64,000 nucleotides of DNA from Hoeflea_A sp965216535 (lineage in GTDB: Bacteria > Pseudomonadota > Alphaproteobacteria > Rhizobiales > Rhizobiaceae). The stretch is taken from NCBI GenBank assembly GCA_965216535.1, contig OZ244175.1, forward strand, positions 4,092,001 through 4,156,000, in the 5' to 3' direction. This document shows, piece after piece, positions 1 to 9,075 of the stretch (positions within the stretch are counted from its first letter, which is position 1; each line of letters begins with the position of its first letter). The notes beneath the pieces are model-generated. The model was not told the DNA's origin. It searched no databases and saw only the letters and a program-made list of their open reading frames with translations. A program made the position numbers and the translations under genes.

Positions 1-1
1 C

Positions 2-685
2 AGCCGTGAGGAGCTCTACGATCAGCTTCTGTCGGGTGCGGCGAAATACTCATCCATCTTCAACTATCCGGCTTTGACCTGGGCCGATATCGGTGCGATC
101 GGATGGCTCGTCGACGGTGCCGCGATCATGAACCAGATTGCCCTGTGCCGTTGCTCCTACGGACCTTACGCTCGGGCCATGATCCGCATCTGCAAGGAAG
201 AGAGTTTCCACCAGCGTCAAGGCTACGAAATTATGCTGACGCTGTGCAACGGGACCGCCGAACAGAAGGAGTTGGCGCAGGATGCCCTCAACCGTTTCTG
301 GTGGCCCTCCCTGATGATGTTCGGACCCTCGGACGCCGGTTCAGTGCACTCCGACCAGTCGATTGCCTGGAAGATCAAGCGTTTCTCCAATGACGATCTT
401 CGGGACAAATTCGTCAACGCGACCGTGCCTCAGGCGGAGTTTCTTGGCCTTAGCGTTCCCGATCCGGATCTGAAATGGAACGAGGAGAAACAGGGCTACG
501 ACCACGGTGAGATCGACTGGGATGAGTTCTGGCGAGTCGTTAAGGGTCATGGACCCTGTAATCGAAAGCGCATGAAGACCCGTCGCCGCGTCGAGGAAGA
601 GGGCGCCTGGGTTCGGGAGGCCGCACTGGCCTATGCCGACAAGAAGGCCGAACGCGAACGGGCCAGCCGCATCGCCGCCGAATGA
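2..685 (+). CDS. paaA: Phenylacetyl-CoA epoxidase subunit PaaA (3' part; gene begins before the window)
   Basis: This is the catalytic di-iron subunit of the ring-1,2-epoxidase that activates phenylacetyl-CoA in aerobic phenylacetate breakdown. The reading frame is open from base 2, so only the last 227 residues are present and the N-terminal third is missing. The ferritin-like core is recognisable: a carboxylate-histidine motif (EESFHQRQGYE) lies about a quarter of the way in, and the family-typical WWPSLMMFGP segment follows. The C-terminus ends in a charged helix rich in Arg, Glu and Ala. paaB follows after about 40 bp, and paaB-paaC-paaD-paaE complete a canonical cluster, which makes the assignment firm. 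Confidence 0.95.
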   Translation, partial: SREELYDQLLSGAAKYSSIFNYPALTWADIGAIGWLVDGAAIMNQIALCRCSYGPYARAMIRICKEESFHQRQGYEIMLTLCNGTAEQKELAQDALNRFWWPSLMMFGPSDAGSVHSDQSIAWKIKRFSNDDLRDKFVNATVPQAEFLGLSVPDPDLKWNEEKQGYDHGEIDWDEFWRVVKGHGPCNRKRMKTRRRVEEEGAWVREAALAYADKKAERERASRIAAE

Positions 686-725
686 CACGCGCCCGAAGAC
701 CGGGCTTCAAAGTAAGGACAGCACC

Positions 726-1013
726 ATGACAAAAGCAGCAACGCCGCTTTGGGAAGTCTTCATCCGCGCCCGCAACGGGCTGGCTCACAAACATGCCGGA
801 TCGCTTCACGCGGCAGACGCCGAAATGGCGCTGCAGGCCGCGCGCGACGTCTATACGCGGCGTGGTGAAGGGCAAAGTGTCTGGGTCGTTCGCTCCAGCG
901 ACATAATCGCCTCCGACCCGGTCGACAAGGACATGATGTTCGAGCCCACGGCCACCAAGGTCTATCGGCATCCGACCTTCTACGAGATCCCAGAAGATGT
1001 CGGAAACATGTGA
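726..1013 (+). CDS. paaB: Phenylacetyl-CoA epoxidase subunit PaaB
   Basis: This 95-residue protein has the usual PaaB length and the signature start TPLWEVFIRARNGLAHKHAGSLHA, followed by the conserved 'DAEMALQAARDVYTRRGEGQSVWVVRS' type core (only short parts quoted). PaaB is a small structural subunit that bridges PaaAC heterodimers and is needed for activity. The frame stays open further upstream, but the ATG at 726 gives the family length. The 3' end lies only 7 bp before the chosen paaC start, as expected for coupled translation in one operon. Confidence 0.95.
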   Translation: MTKAATPLWEVFIRARNGLAHKHAGSLHAADAEMALQAARDVYTRRGEGQSVWVVRSSDIIASDPVDKDMMFEPTATKVYRHPTFYEIPEDVGNM

Positions 1014-1020
1014 GGCAACC

Positions 1021-1779
1021 ATGGATAGAGAGAATGCGAAATTCGAATACATCCTGCGCCTCGCAGACGATCATCTGATCCTCGGTCAGCGGCTCGGAGA
1101 ATGGTGTGGCCGGGCGCCGGCCCTCGAAGAGGATCTGGCGCTGGCCAATATCGCTCTCGATCTGATCGGCCAGGCAAGGGCACTTTACACCCATGCCGCC
1201 GTAATCGAAGGCAAAGGACGAGACGAGGACCAGTTGGCTTTCCTGCGCTACGAGCGGGAATACCGCAACGCGCTGATCGTCGAACAGCCCAACGGCGATT
1301 TTGCCTGCACAATCGTGCGCCAGTTTTTCGTTGCCGCATTCATGAAGCCCTTCTGGGAGGAAATGCAGAAATCCACTGACGCGACCTTGGCCGCGATTGC
1401 CGCAAAGGCGCTCAAGGAAGTGTCGTATCACCTGCGCCATACATCGGAATGGGTCATCCGTCTTGGTGACGGAACGCAGGAGAGCCACCGGCGCATGATC
1501 GACGCGCTGGACGATATGGTGATCTACACCGGCGAGTTGTTTGAAATGGACGCGGTCGCAACGGCGATGGCCGAACAGGGCGCCGGCGTCGATGCGGCAG
1601 CCCTGGCGGACGAATGGCGCGCCACGGTGGATGGCGTGCTTTCCGAGGCGACCTTGGAATTGCCTGAAGTTCCGCACATGCAAAGCGGTGGCCGCAGCGG
1701 CGTTCACACCGAACATCTCGGTCATATTCTGAGCGACCTTCAGTATATGCAGCGTACCTATCCAGGCATGACCTGGTGA
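1021..1779 (+). CDS. paaC: Phenylacetyl-CoA epoxidase structural subunit PaaC
   Basis: This 252-residue ferritin-like helical protein pairs with PaaA. PaaC is the non-catalytic partner in the known complex. Recognisable stretches are LRLADDHLILGQRLGEWCG near the N-terminus, then ANIALDLIGQARALY, the LRYEREYRN helix and the HLRHTSEWVIRLGDGT helix. The ATG at 1021 is preceded by a TGAGG ribosome-binding sequence at 1011-1015. An in-frame ATG at 997 would add eight residues and overlap paaB, so it is less likely. The stop TGA (1777-1779) overlaps the possible GTG start of paaD. Confidence 0.93.
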   Translation: MDRENAKFEYILRLADDHLILGQRLGEWCGRAPALEEDLALANIALDLIGQARALYTHAAVIEGKGRDEDQLAFLRYEREYRNALIVEQPNGDFACTIVRQFFVAAFMKPFWEEMQKSTDATLAAIAAKALKEVSYHLRHTSEWVIRLGDGTQESHRRMIDALDDMVIYTGELFEMDAVATAMAEQGAGVDAAALADEWRATVDGVLSEATLELPEVPHMQSGGRSGVHTEHLGHILSDLQYMQRTYPGMTW

Positions 1780-2306
1780 TAGCGATGGACGCTCGCACCG
1801 ACATCGCCGAACCGGACGCGGATCAGATCCGCAGGCGTGCCTGGGACGCGGCATCGGCCGTTCCCGATCCGGAAATTCCGGTGGTGACGGTGTCTGATCT
1901 GGGCATCCTTCGTTCCGTCGATCTGGACGAAGAAGGACGGGTCGTGGCCAAGGTTACGCCGACCTATTCGGGTTGCCCGGCCACGCAGATGATCGAACAG
2001 ATGGTTCTGGAGGCGCTTCAGCAGGCGGGCTTCGATGACGCTCAGGTCGAATCGGTTTTGAGCCCCGCCTGGACCACCGAGTGGATCAGCGATGCCGGGC
2101 GAGACAAGCTTCGCAAGTATGGCATCGCGCCTCCCGAGGATGCTTCCAATTCCAAGCGCGCTCTGTTCGGCGAAACCATTGTGACCTGTCCGCATTGCGG
2201 CAGCAGGGACACGGAACGGGTCAGCGAGTTCGGCTCCACGCCATGCAAGGCTCTGCATCGGTGTCGGTCGTGCCGCGAACCCTTCGACTATTTCAAATGC
2301 CTCTGA
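1776..2306 (+). CDS. paaD: Phenylacetate pathway protein PaaD (MIP18/DUF59 family with C-terminal Cys cluster)
   Basis: The protein has 176 residues from GTG 1776, or 173 from ATG 1785. The GTG overlaps the paaC stop; the ATG is equally plausible. The N-terminal part is a MIP18/DUF59 domain with the marks DPEIPVV and a TYSGCPA loop. This family works in iron-sulfur or metal-centre maturation. The C-terminal 40 residues hold six cysteines as CPHC, a lone Cys, CRSC and a near-terminal Cys, a likely zinc or Fe-S site typical of PaaD. It is thought to help assemble the PaaABCE enzyme, although its exact job is not settled. It lies between paaC and paaE. Confidence 0.93.
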   Translation: MIAMDARTDIAEPDADQIRRRAWDAASAVPDPEIPVVTVSDLGILRSVDLDEEGRVVAKVTPTYSGCPATQMIEQMVLEALQQAGFDDAQVESVLSPAWTTEWISDAGRDKLRKYGIAPPEDASNSKRALFGETIVTCPHCGSRDTERVSEFGSTPCKALHRCRSCREPFDYFKCL

Positions 2307-2315
2307 GGTTTTTCC

Positions 2316-3401
2316 ATGGCTCGATTTCATTCCCTCAAGATCAAGGACGTTCAGCGCGAGACTGACGATGCCGTATCCATCGCTTTCGATGTGCCAAGGG
2401 AGATGAACGGCACATTCGAATTCGTGCCCGGACAGTATCTGACCGTTCGCACGCAGATCGACGGTGCGCCGCAGCAACGCACTTACTCCATTTGCAGCGG
2501 TCTCGACGACGGCGAATTGCGGATAGCGGTCAAACGAGTGGAAGGTGGCGTCTTCTCCAACTTCGCCAACGACAATCTGGCGGCAGGCATGGAGATCGAC
2601 GTCATGCCGCCTCTTGGCCGCTTCGTTGCGAGACCCGGTGAGAGTAGCGGTGCTCGCTACGCGGCTTTTGCTGCAGGGTCCGGCGTGACGCCGATTTTCT
2701 CGATTGTGAAAACACTGCTTGAACGGGAACCCGACAGCACATTCACCCTTTTCTACGGCAACCGCGATCGCGGATCGGTGATTTTCCGGGAGCAATTGGA
2801 AGATCTCAAGGACCGGTTTCTGGAGCGCTTCACTCTTGTCCATGTGCTGAGCCGGGAAGGTCAGGATGTCGACCTGCTTCACGGACGGTTGGACGCCGAC
2901 CGGATCGCGATGTTCGCCCGTGCGGGTCTGTTCGATCCCGAAACAGTATCGACCTTCTTTTTGTGTGGTCCCGGCACCATGATCGAGACAGGCCGCAAGG
3001 CCCTCGAGGATCTTGGTGTGCCGTCCGACCGCATTCGTTACGAGGTGTTCACGACCGGACGCGAGGGAGCCGACGGAGGCAAACCAATATCCGAACGGGC
3101 CAAGGCCGCCGTCAGCGAAGGCGCCAAGATCGAAGCGGTGCTCGATGGTGCGGTGCGCGAGTTTTCGATGGAGCAGGGTGATGCCAACGTCATCGATGCT
3201 GCGCACCGACAGGGCATCGAGCTACCGTTTTCCTGCAAGGGCGGCATGTGCTGCACCTGTCGTGCGAAAGTCAGGGAAGGCGAGGTTGAGATGGCCGCCA
3301 ATTACTCTCTGGAACCGTGGGAATTGGAGGCGGGATTTGTATTGACGTGTCAAGCGCGGCCGCTTACCGGCAAGGTCGTGCTCGATTTCGACGAAGTGTA
3401 G
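2316..3401 (+). CDS. paaE: Phenylacetyl-CoA epoxidase reductase PaaE
   Basis: This 361-residue reductase passes electrons from NADPH through FAD and a 2Fe-2S centre to the PaaA di-iron site. The N-terminal FAD-binding barrel carries the RTYSIC motif and is followed by an NAD(P)-binding half with AAGSGVTPIFSIVKT and FFLCGPGTMIE. The C-terminal plant-type ferredoxin domain has the pattern C307-x4-C312-x2-C315-x29-C345, so all four ligands are intact. The gene follows paaD by 9 bp and is the last paa gene in the window. It converges on moeA, with a hairpin between the two ends. Confidence 0.95.
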   Translation: MARFHSLKIKDVQRETDDAVSIAFDVPREMNGTFEFVPGQYLTVRTQIDGAPQQRTYSICSGLDDGELRIAVKRVEGGVFSNFANDNLAAGMEIDVMPPLGRFVARPGESSGARYAAFAAGSGVTPIFSIVKTLLEREPDSTFTLFYGNRDRGSVIFREQLEDLKDRFLERFTLVHVLSREGQDVDLLHGRLDADRIAMFARAGLFDPETVSTFFLCGPGTMIETGRKALEDLGVPSDRIRYEVFTTGREGADGGKPISERAKAAVSEGAKIEAVLDGAVREFSMEQGDANVIDAAHRQGIELPFSCKGGMCCTCRAKVREGEVEMAANYSLEPWELEAGFVLTCQARPLTGKVVLDFDEV

Positions 3402-3425
3402 AGCAAAGAGCGATAAGTTTGCTCT
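3400..3425. terminator. Hairpin between convergent paaE and moeA ends
   Basis: AGAGCAAA (3400-3407) and TTTGCTCT (3418-3425) form a perfect 8-bp stem with a 10-base loop, in the 36-bp gap between the two convergent stop codons. Neither side carries a clear U-tract, so it may act as a weak bidirectional or Rho-assisted terminator or as an mRNA 3' stabiliser. Confidence 0.4.
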
Positions 3426-3437
3426 GGCCAGCGTCCG

Positions 3438-4658
3438 TCACACCACCTCGCGCAGCATCAGTATCCGACAGGGATCTCCCTTGGTTGCGGGTTCCGCAAA
3501 GGGCGGACGAATGATGAGGCAGTCGGATTCGGCGAATATGCGCATCATCGATGAATCCTGTTTTTCGAACGCTGTCGCAACCAGTGTTCCGTCCGCCTGC
3601 CGGGTCAGCCGAGCTCTGAGATAATCCTGACGTTGATCGTTTTCGCGCAGATCTCCGCCAAGCCGAGCCGGGTGAACCGGCATGTCTTCTTGCGTGCCGG
3701 AGAGCGTGGCCAGGAGCGGGCGCAGGAACAGGTGTGAACATACGAGGCTTGAAACCGGATTGCCGGGCAATCCGAGCACATGAAGGTCCTCAAGACGTCC
3801 GTACATCAGCGGCTTGCCGGGACGCATGGCAATGCGCCAGAAATCCAGAACCATGCCGCGGGCCTGTAGCGTTTCCTGCACCAGGTCATGGTCGCCGACG
3901 GAGGCGCCACCCAGCGTCACCAGCACATCGACCCGCGCGTCAAGCGCCTCGTTGACTGACGCTTCAATTTCCGTCCGGCGGTCCCGAGCGATGCCAAGAT
4001 CAATCACCGCGGCTCCTGCCGCCTCGGCAATGGCACGCACTCCAAAACTGTTCGAAGCAATGATCTGATCCGCTGCGGGTTGAGCCCCTGGGGGAACGAG
4101 CTCGTCTCCGGTTGCCAGCACAGCCACTCTCGGCAGTCGCCGGACGGGCAGGGAAGCTTGGTTCATCGCGGCGGCAACGGTGATCCTGCCGGCATCCAAT
4201 CGGTCCCCGGCTCGCAGGACCTGGTCACCCTCGGCAAAATCCAGACCCAACGGTCGGACATAGGCACCTTCCGCAACAGGCTGGTTGACGCGCACGCGTC
4301 TTTGATCAAGCGGCTCGACATCCTCCTGGATTACGATGGTATCAGCACCTTCCGGCACGGGCGCGCCGGTGAAAATGCGGACCGCTTGTCCGCTCGACAC
4401 TGCACCGGCATACCCATGACCAGCGGGTGCCTCGCCAACAACGTCGAACTCGGCGGGTGTATCGTGAAGATCGGCTGCCCGGACAGCGTATCCGTCCATG
4501 GCGGAGGAGGCAAAGGGCGGTTGGGAGCGGCTGGCAGCGATATCTTTGGAAAGGACGCGATTGATGGCATCCGTCAGCGAAATCTCCTCGCTTTCACTGA
4601 CCGGCATAACGCCGTCCAGAATTCGTTTGCGGGCCTCATCAACCGGAAGCAAAGCCAT
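3438..4658 (-). CDS. moeA: Molybdopterin molybdenumtransferase MoeA
   Basis: This 406-residue enzyme inserts molybdate into adenylylated molybdopterin, the last common step of molybdenum cofactor synthesis. The order of family marks is intact: an N-terminal 'LPVDEARKRIL' helix, SAMDGYAVRA, FTGAPVPEGADTIV, the MoCF-domain motifs ATGDEL and TLGGASVGDHD, and LPGNPVSS, followed by the small C-terminal barrel. The ATG at 4658 is chosen because it starts 2 bp after the moaC stop. An in-frame start 33 bp upstream would overlap moaC. It is the last gene of the ppiD-trpD-trpC-moaC-moeA run. In many rhizobia lexA follows moeA; here the convergent paa operon does. Confidence 0.95.
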   Translation of the reverse strand: MALLPVDEARKRILDGVMPVSESEEISLTDAINRVLSKDIAASRSQPPFASSAMDGYAVRAADLHDTPAEFDVVGEAPAGHGYAGAVSSGQAVRIFTGAPVPEGADTIVIQEDVEPLDQRRVRVNQPVAEGAYVRPLGLDFAEGDQVLRAGDRLDAGRITVAAAMNQASLPVRRLPRVAVLATGDELVPPGAQPAADQIIASNSFGVRAIAEAAGAAVIDLGIARDRRTEIEASVNEALDARVDVLVTLGGASVGDHDLVQETLQARGMVLDFWRIAMRPGKPLMYGRLEDLHVLGLPGNPVSSLVCSHLFLRPLLATLSGTQEDMPVHPARLGGDLRENDQRQDYLRARLTRQADGTLVATAFEKQDSSMMRIFAESDCLIIRPPFAEPATKGDPCRILMLREVV

Positions 4659-4660
4659 GA

Positions 4661-5161
4661 TCAGGCTCCCGTCGACGGCGGCCGGTTCCAATCGCCCGAC
4701 TTGCCTCCCGATTTGGAAACAAGCCGGATATCACGGATCTCCATGGCCTTGTCGACGGCCTTGGCCATGTCATAGATGGTCAGGCAGGTAACGGAGACCG
4801 CGGTCAACGCCTCCATCTCCACCCCAGTTTTCCCGGTCAACTTGGCCATTGCCTCGACGCGCAGGCCGGGAAGCCCTTCATCTTCTTCGATGTGAACCGA
4901 AACCTTGGTCAGCATCAGCGGATGGCACAAGGGGATGAGGTTGGATGTCTGTTTCGCCGCCATGATCCCGGCCAGCCGCGCCGTTCCGATGACGTCACCC
5001 TTCTTGGCGTCTCCACCGCGGATCATCTGCAACGTCTCACGCTGCATCCGAACCCAGCCCTCGGCAACCGCAATGCGTTGCGTTTCAGACTTGTCGCCAA
5101 CATCCACCATGTTGGCAGCACCATCTTCGCCGATATGGGTCAGACTGTTGTCGCCGGTCAT
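4661..5161 (-). CDS. moaC: Cyclic pyranopterin monophosphate synthase MoaC
   Basis: This 166-residue protein converts the MoaA product to cyclic pyranopterin monophosphate in molybdenum cofactor synthesis. It carries the MoaC signatures MVDVGDK, the KKGDV and ARLAGIMAAKQT strand-helix, NLIPLCHPL with the catalytic-region Cys-His, and GVEMEALTAVS followed by TIYDMAKAVDK. The ATG at 5161 overlaps the trpC stop as TGATG; a TTG one codon upstream is less likely. This coupling and the 2-bp gap to moeA show that trpC, moaC and moeA are translated from one transcript. Confidence 0.96.
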   Translation of the reverse strand: MTGDNSLTHIGEDGAANMVDVGDKSETQRIAVAEGWVRMQRETLQMIRGGDAKKGDVIGTARLAGIMAAKQTSNLIPLCHPLMLTKVSVHIEEDEGLPGLRVEAMAKLTGKTGVEMEALTAVSVTCLTIYDMAKAVDKAMEIRDIRLVSKSGGKSGDWNRPPSTGA

Positions 5162-5970
5162 CAACCAGCTCTCGCGGATGAGCCGTTCAACAGAAGACGG
5201 GCCGCTGCTTCGACATCGTCCTGGCGCATGAGACTCTCACCAACGAGGAAGGAGCGAATGCCGGAGCGTGCCAGCCGCTGACAATCTTCATGGGTGAAGA
5301 TACCGCTTTCACCCACCAGCAACCGATCGTCCGGTACCATTGTCGCCAAACGCTCGCTTGTCGAAAGGCTGACATCGAAGGTGCGCAGGTTGCGATTGTT
5401 GACACCCAGCAGTTTCGACTCAAGACCCAGCGCTCGTTCCATTTCAGCTTCGTCGTGCACCTCGATCAGCGCATCCATTCCGAGTTCAAAGGCAGTGTCT
5501 TCGAGCGCCTTCGCGTCATCGTCGCTAAGCGAGGCCATGATGATCAGGATCGCGTCCGCACCCCAGGCGCGTGCTTCATAGACCTGATACGGCTCGAACA
5601 TGAAGTCCTTGCGCAAGGCGGGCAGGGTGGTCGCCGCCCGAGCTGCGGTCAGGAAATCGGGTGCGCCCTGGAATGACGGCGTATCGGTAAGTACGGATAG
5701 ACAGGCTGCGCCTCCGGCTTCGTAAGCCTTGGCCAGAGCCGGTGGGTCGAAGTCTTCTCGGATCAGGCCCTTAGACGGGCTTGCCTTCTTGATCTCGGCC
5801 ACGAGGCCGAAACGATTCTGATCCTCTTGTCCGTTAAGAGCAGCATGAAACCCTCTCGGCGCTTCAACATCCGCCAACGCAGCTTTCAATTCGGCCAGTG
5901 GTCTGGCGGATTTTGCCGCGGCGATCTCCTCGCGCTTGTAGGCCTCGATCTTTTCAAGGATGTCGGTCAT
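5161..5970 (-). CDS. trpC: Indole-3-glycerol phosphate synthase TrpC
   Basis: This 269-residue TIM-barrel enzyme closes the indole ring, turning carboxyphenylaminodeoxyribulose phosphate into indoleglycerol phosphate. The active-site strands are easy to read in order: LVAEIKKASPSKG, the LRKDF lysine, LIEVHDE, LGVNNRNL and LLVGESGI. It is a stand-alone TrpC without a fused TrpF domain. Its ATG overlaps the trpD stop (ATGA) and its stop overlaps the moaC start. Confidence 0.97.
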   Translation of the reverse strand: MTDILEKIEAYKREEIAAAKSARPLAELKAALADVEAPRGFHAALNGQEDQNRFGLVAEIKKASPSKGLIREDFDPPALAKAYEAGGAACLSVLTDTPSFQGAPDFLTAARAATTLPALRKDFMFEPYQVYEARAWGADAILIIMASLSDDDAKALEDTAFELGMDALIEVHDEAEMERALGLESKLLGVNNRNLRTFDVSLSTSERLATMVPDDRLLVGESGIFTHEDCQRLARSGIRSFLVGESLMRQDDVEAAARLLLNGSSARAG

Positions 5971-7001
5971 GGCTTGGGCTTTTCCTCCGCATGGGCGTTG
6001 GAAACGCGTACCAGAGCTTCGAGTGCGGCAAGAGCCGCCCCATCGTCGATTGACCGGGAAGCCAGTTCCATGCCTTCACGAATGTCTTGAGCAAGACCAC
6101 CGATCACCAATGAAGCGCCGGTATTGAGAAGGACGATATTTCGGTAGGGGTTCTTGCTTCCCTTCAGCACATCCATCAACGCCTTGGCATTGTGGGCGGC
6201 GTCACCGCCTTTCAGCTGGCTGATGTCAACACGCTCCAGGCCAAGTTCCTCTGGCGTCAGGTCGAAGGTTCGGATTTGGCCGTTCTCGAGCGCGGCTACG
6301 TGTGTGACCCCCGTCGTGGTCATTTCATCGAGACCGTCGCCGTGAACCACCCAGACTGTCTCGGATCCCAGATCGCGCATGACGTGGGCTAGCGTTTCGA
6401 TCCATGATGGGTCGAACACGCCAAGGAGTTGCCGTTTGACGCTGGCAGGGTTCGACAGAGGTCCCAAAAGATTGAAAATCGTGCGTGTACCAAGTTCGAC
6501 GCGAGCCGGTCCGACATGGCGCATGGCGGCATGATGTCCGGGTGCAAACATGAAACCGATTCCGGCTTCATCAATGCAGGCGGCAATGCCTTCGGGCCCG
6601 AGATTGAGGTTGACCCCCAGCGCCACGAGCGTGTCGGCTGCGCCCGACTTGGATGTCAGTGCACGATTGCCGTGCTTTGCGACCGTCAGGCCTGCTCCTG
6701 TGGCAACAATCGCAGCACAAGTCGAAACATTGTATGACCCGGAAGCATCGCCTCCAGTACCGACGATATCGACGGCATGATCGGGCGCTGACACCGGCAG
6801 CATCTTGTCGCGCATCGTGCTGACGGCGCCGGTGATTTCGGCAACACTTTCACCGCGCACGCGCAAAGCCATGAGGAAGCCGCCGATTTGAGCGGCCGTG
6901 GCTTCGCCCGACATCATGATGTTGAAGGCCTCGCGGGCCTGGTCAACTGTCAGATGTTGTCCGCTGGCCGCGATGGAGATGTAGTCTTTCAGTTCGGACA
7001 T
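5967..7001 (-). CDS. trpD: Anthranilate phosphoribosyltransferase TrpD
   Basis: This 344-residue enzyme transfers phosphoribosyl from PRPP to anthranilate, the step before isomerisation and TrpC. Diagnostic segments are VDIVGTGGDASGSYNVST for the PRPP loop, KHGNRALTSKSGAAD, and FAPGHHAAMRHVGPARVELGTRTIFN for the anthranilate channel. It is not fused to a glutamine amidotransferase. The start ATG lies about 20 bp from the end of the ppiD-like gene, and its 3' end overlaps trpC by 4 bp. Confidence 0.97.
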   Translation of the reverse strand: MSELKDYISIAASGQHLTVDQAREAFNIMMSGEATAAQIGGFLMALRVRGESVAEITGAVSTMRDKMLPVSAPDHAVDIVGTGGDASGSYNVSTCAAIVATGAGLTVAKHGNRALTSKSGAADTLVALGVNLNLGPEGIAACIDEAGIGFMFAPGHHAAMRHVGPARVELGTRTIFNLLGPLSNPASVKRQLLGVFDPSWIETLAHVMRDLGSETVWVVHGDGLDEMTTTGVTHVAALENGQIRTFDLTPEELGLERVDISQLKGGDAAHNAKALMDVLKGSKNPYRNIVLLNTGASLVIGGLAQDIREGMELASRSIDDGAALAALEALVRVSNAHAEEKPKP

Positions 7002-7019
7002 CGGTCAGCGTCTCTCGCG

Positions 7020-8909
7020 TCAATGACCCTGGCTCAAAGCGAGCTCCGCCGCCGTGGGATTATAGGCTACGCCGAATTCGGTCTGCATCAGGCCAACCAT
7101 CTGATTGAGCAAATCATCTCCCATTCGACGCGACACGGTGGTGGAAAGCCCTTCCGTCTCGCTGCCGGAAGCATCAGGCGTCGTCACCTGGTTGACTTTC
7201 ATCAGGATCTTGGACTGATTGCCGGCGTCGTTGGCGACAGCAACCAGACCCTCCGGACCGCCGAACGCGGCGTTGACGGCGGCCGATCCAAGAACGGCAT
7301 CCTGGTCGGTGCGCTTGATGTCGTATTTCGTTTCGGTCGGAATGCCCAGCTCGGCAGCAACGGCCGACAATTCTTCTCCGCCATCCAACCGAGCTTTTAG
7401 TTCCGTGGCAAAAGCACCGAGCTTGTCGGCCGTCTGTTCGGCTTTCCAGTCTTGCGTCACTCTGTCCTTGACTTCGTCGAGGGTGCGATCTCGATCTGGG
7501 ATGATGTCAAGGACTTCGAACCACAAGAAGCCTTCGGCGCCAATATTGATCGGCGCCGACTCGACACCGATCTCCGTATTGAAAGCTTGAGCAAGAAGTT
7601 CCTGAGACTGCGGTAGATCGCGCAGGATTTCGCCCTCTGGCGTCTGCGCAGTGCGGTCAACGGATTCGATAACAACGGGTGTGAGCCGTTGCTTCCTGGC
7701 AGCTTCTTCAAGCGTGTCTCCGCCCGCACGGGCATCCTCGTAGGCGTCATGGACGTCAAGAAGCACGGTTTCTGCCTCAACGAGAGCCAGTTCGTTGCGG
7801 ATCTCTTCCTTGACCTCATCGAAGCTTCGGGTGTTTTCCGGCTCGATCTGGGAAACGCGGACGATGACCGGCCCGAAGGTGCCTTCGACCACGCCGCTGG
7901 TGCCGCCGGCCGACAGGATCCCGAATGCGGCGTCAGCGATCGCCTTGTCGGGAACTGCATCTTGTTCGAAGGTGCCGAGACTGACATCGGACATGGTTTT
8001 GCCCTCTTCGGCCACCAGGTCCTCGAAACTGGTGCCCGCGGCGAGCTTGTCGGCTGCCGATCTGGCAGCGTCGGCATCGGCAAAACTCAACTGCTCGATC
8101 GTGCGTTGTTCGGGAGTTGTGTACCGTTCGATCCGCGACTCATAATCCGCTCGAACCGCCGTGTCATCTATCGATTCCGTATCGGTGATGTCGTTGGCGA
8201 GCAACCGAACATAGGAAATCTTTCGATACTCCGGCGCCCGATAAACGGCTTTGTTGGCATCGAAATAGGTTTTCAGCTCTTCGTCGGTTGGATCCGGCAC
8301 CGCATCCACCACATCCGCATTCAAGACGATGTAATCGAACGTGCGTGATTCATTGTTGAACTCGTTGATTGCGCGCATGACAGTTTGAGGCGCTTCATAG
8401 CCGTCTGCGATGGCCTCGACGATCTGTGACCGAATGGCGGCGCTTTGCTGACTGACGATATAGTCTTCCTCGGTCATTCCGACATTGCGCAACAGGCTGG
8501 CAAAGACATTGCGGTCAAAGCGGCCGTTGATTCCGCGAAAGGCCGGGTCATCGGCAATGATGTTGGCCAACCGGCCTTCCGACAGTCCCAGATTCATGCG
8601 CCGCGACTGTTCGTCCAGGGCTGCATTGGAAACCACTTGGCCCAGCACCTGGTTCTGAACGCCCAGTGCTCTGGCCTGTTCCGTCGAGAGGCGTCTGCCG
8701 AAACTGCGGGACAGGATGGCAATCTGTCGATCGTAGGCCAGACGGTATTCGATTGGTGTGACCCGGGTTTCGCCGACGGATACTACCGTATCGCCGACAC
8801 CCTGGAATATCGTCCCGCTGATCCCCCAGACACCGAAGGACAGTACGAGCAATCCGAGAAGGGCCTTTGCGACCCAGGATTTGGCGCTGTTGCGAAGAGC
8901 GTCGAGCAT
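7020..8909 (-). CDS. PpiD/SurA-N-type periplasmic peptidylprolyl isomerase, membrane-anchored
   Basis: This 629-residue protein has the plan of PpiD, the inner-membrane folding helper near the Sec exit. A single membrane segment (about residues 15-35, KALLGLLVLSFGVWGI) follows a short cytosolic start. A long SurA-N-like helical region follows with two-residue SR/LR repeats. A parvulin (PpiC-type) region begins about residue 225 (EYRKISYVRLLA), and a further helical tail follows. The start ATG at 8909 places the anchor near the N-terminus; the frame is open for 15 more codons upstream. It heads the trpD-trpC-moaC-moeA run, the arrangement common in rhizobia. Whether the parvulin domain is catalytically active cannot be told here. 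Confidence 0.85.
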   Translation of the reverse strand: MLDALRNSAKSWVAKALLGLLVLSFGVWGISGTIFQGVGDTVVSVGETRVTPIEYRLAYDRQIAILSRSFGRRLSTEQARALGVQNQVLGQVVSNAALDEQSRRMNLGLSEGRLANIIADDPAFRGINGRFDRNVFASLLRNVGMTEEDYIVSQQSAAIRSQIVEAIADGYEAPQTVMRAINEFNNESRTFDYIVLNADVVDAVPDPTDEELKTYFDANKAVYRAPEYRKISYVRLLANDITDTESIDDTAVRADYESRIERYTTPEQRTIEQLSFADADAARSAADKLAAGTSFEDLVAEEGKTMSDVSLGTFEQDAVPDKAIADAAFGILSAGGTSGVVEGTFGPVIVRVSQIEPENTRSFDEVKEEIRNELALVEAETVLLDVHDAYEDARAGGDTLEEAARKQRLTPVVIESVDRTAQTPEGEILRDLPQSQELLAQAFNTEIGVESAPINIGAEGFLWFEVLDIIPDRDRTLDEVKDRVTQDWKAEQTADKLGAFATELKARLDGGEELSAVAAELGIPTETKYDIKRTDQDAVLGSAAVNAAFGGPEGLVAVANDAGNQSKILMKVNQVTTPDASGSETEGLSTTVSRRMGDDLLNQMVGLMQTEFGVAYNPTAAELALSQGH

Positions 8910-9075
8910 CGGGTTTTGTATCCTTGCGCGGCTCCGCAGCATTGGTGGAGCCATAATTCCATTTCGGCAGGTGTTTTAAGCATCGATTGCGTCGCCCGCA
9001 AGGCTGCAAGCACGCTCACACGATTGATTTATCGTGCGGATTTGTTACAGCGTTGCGCAGCCGAAGGGAGAGGTC
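8910..9075. promoter_or_regulatory. Divergent intergenic region between ppiD-like gene and tpiA
   Basis: These 166 bp separate two gene runs that leave in opposite directions, so they must hold the promoters of both the ppiD-trpDC-moaC-moeA run and tpiA. I did not find a convincing -35/-10 pair. A GAGAGG ribosome-binding sequence precedes tpiA by a few bases. Confidence 0.5.
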
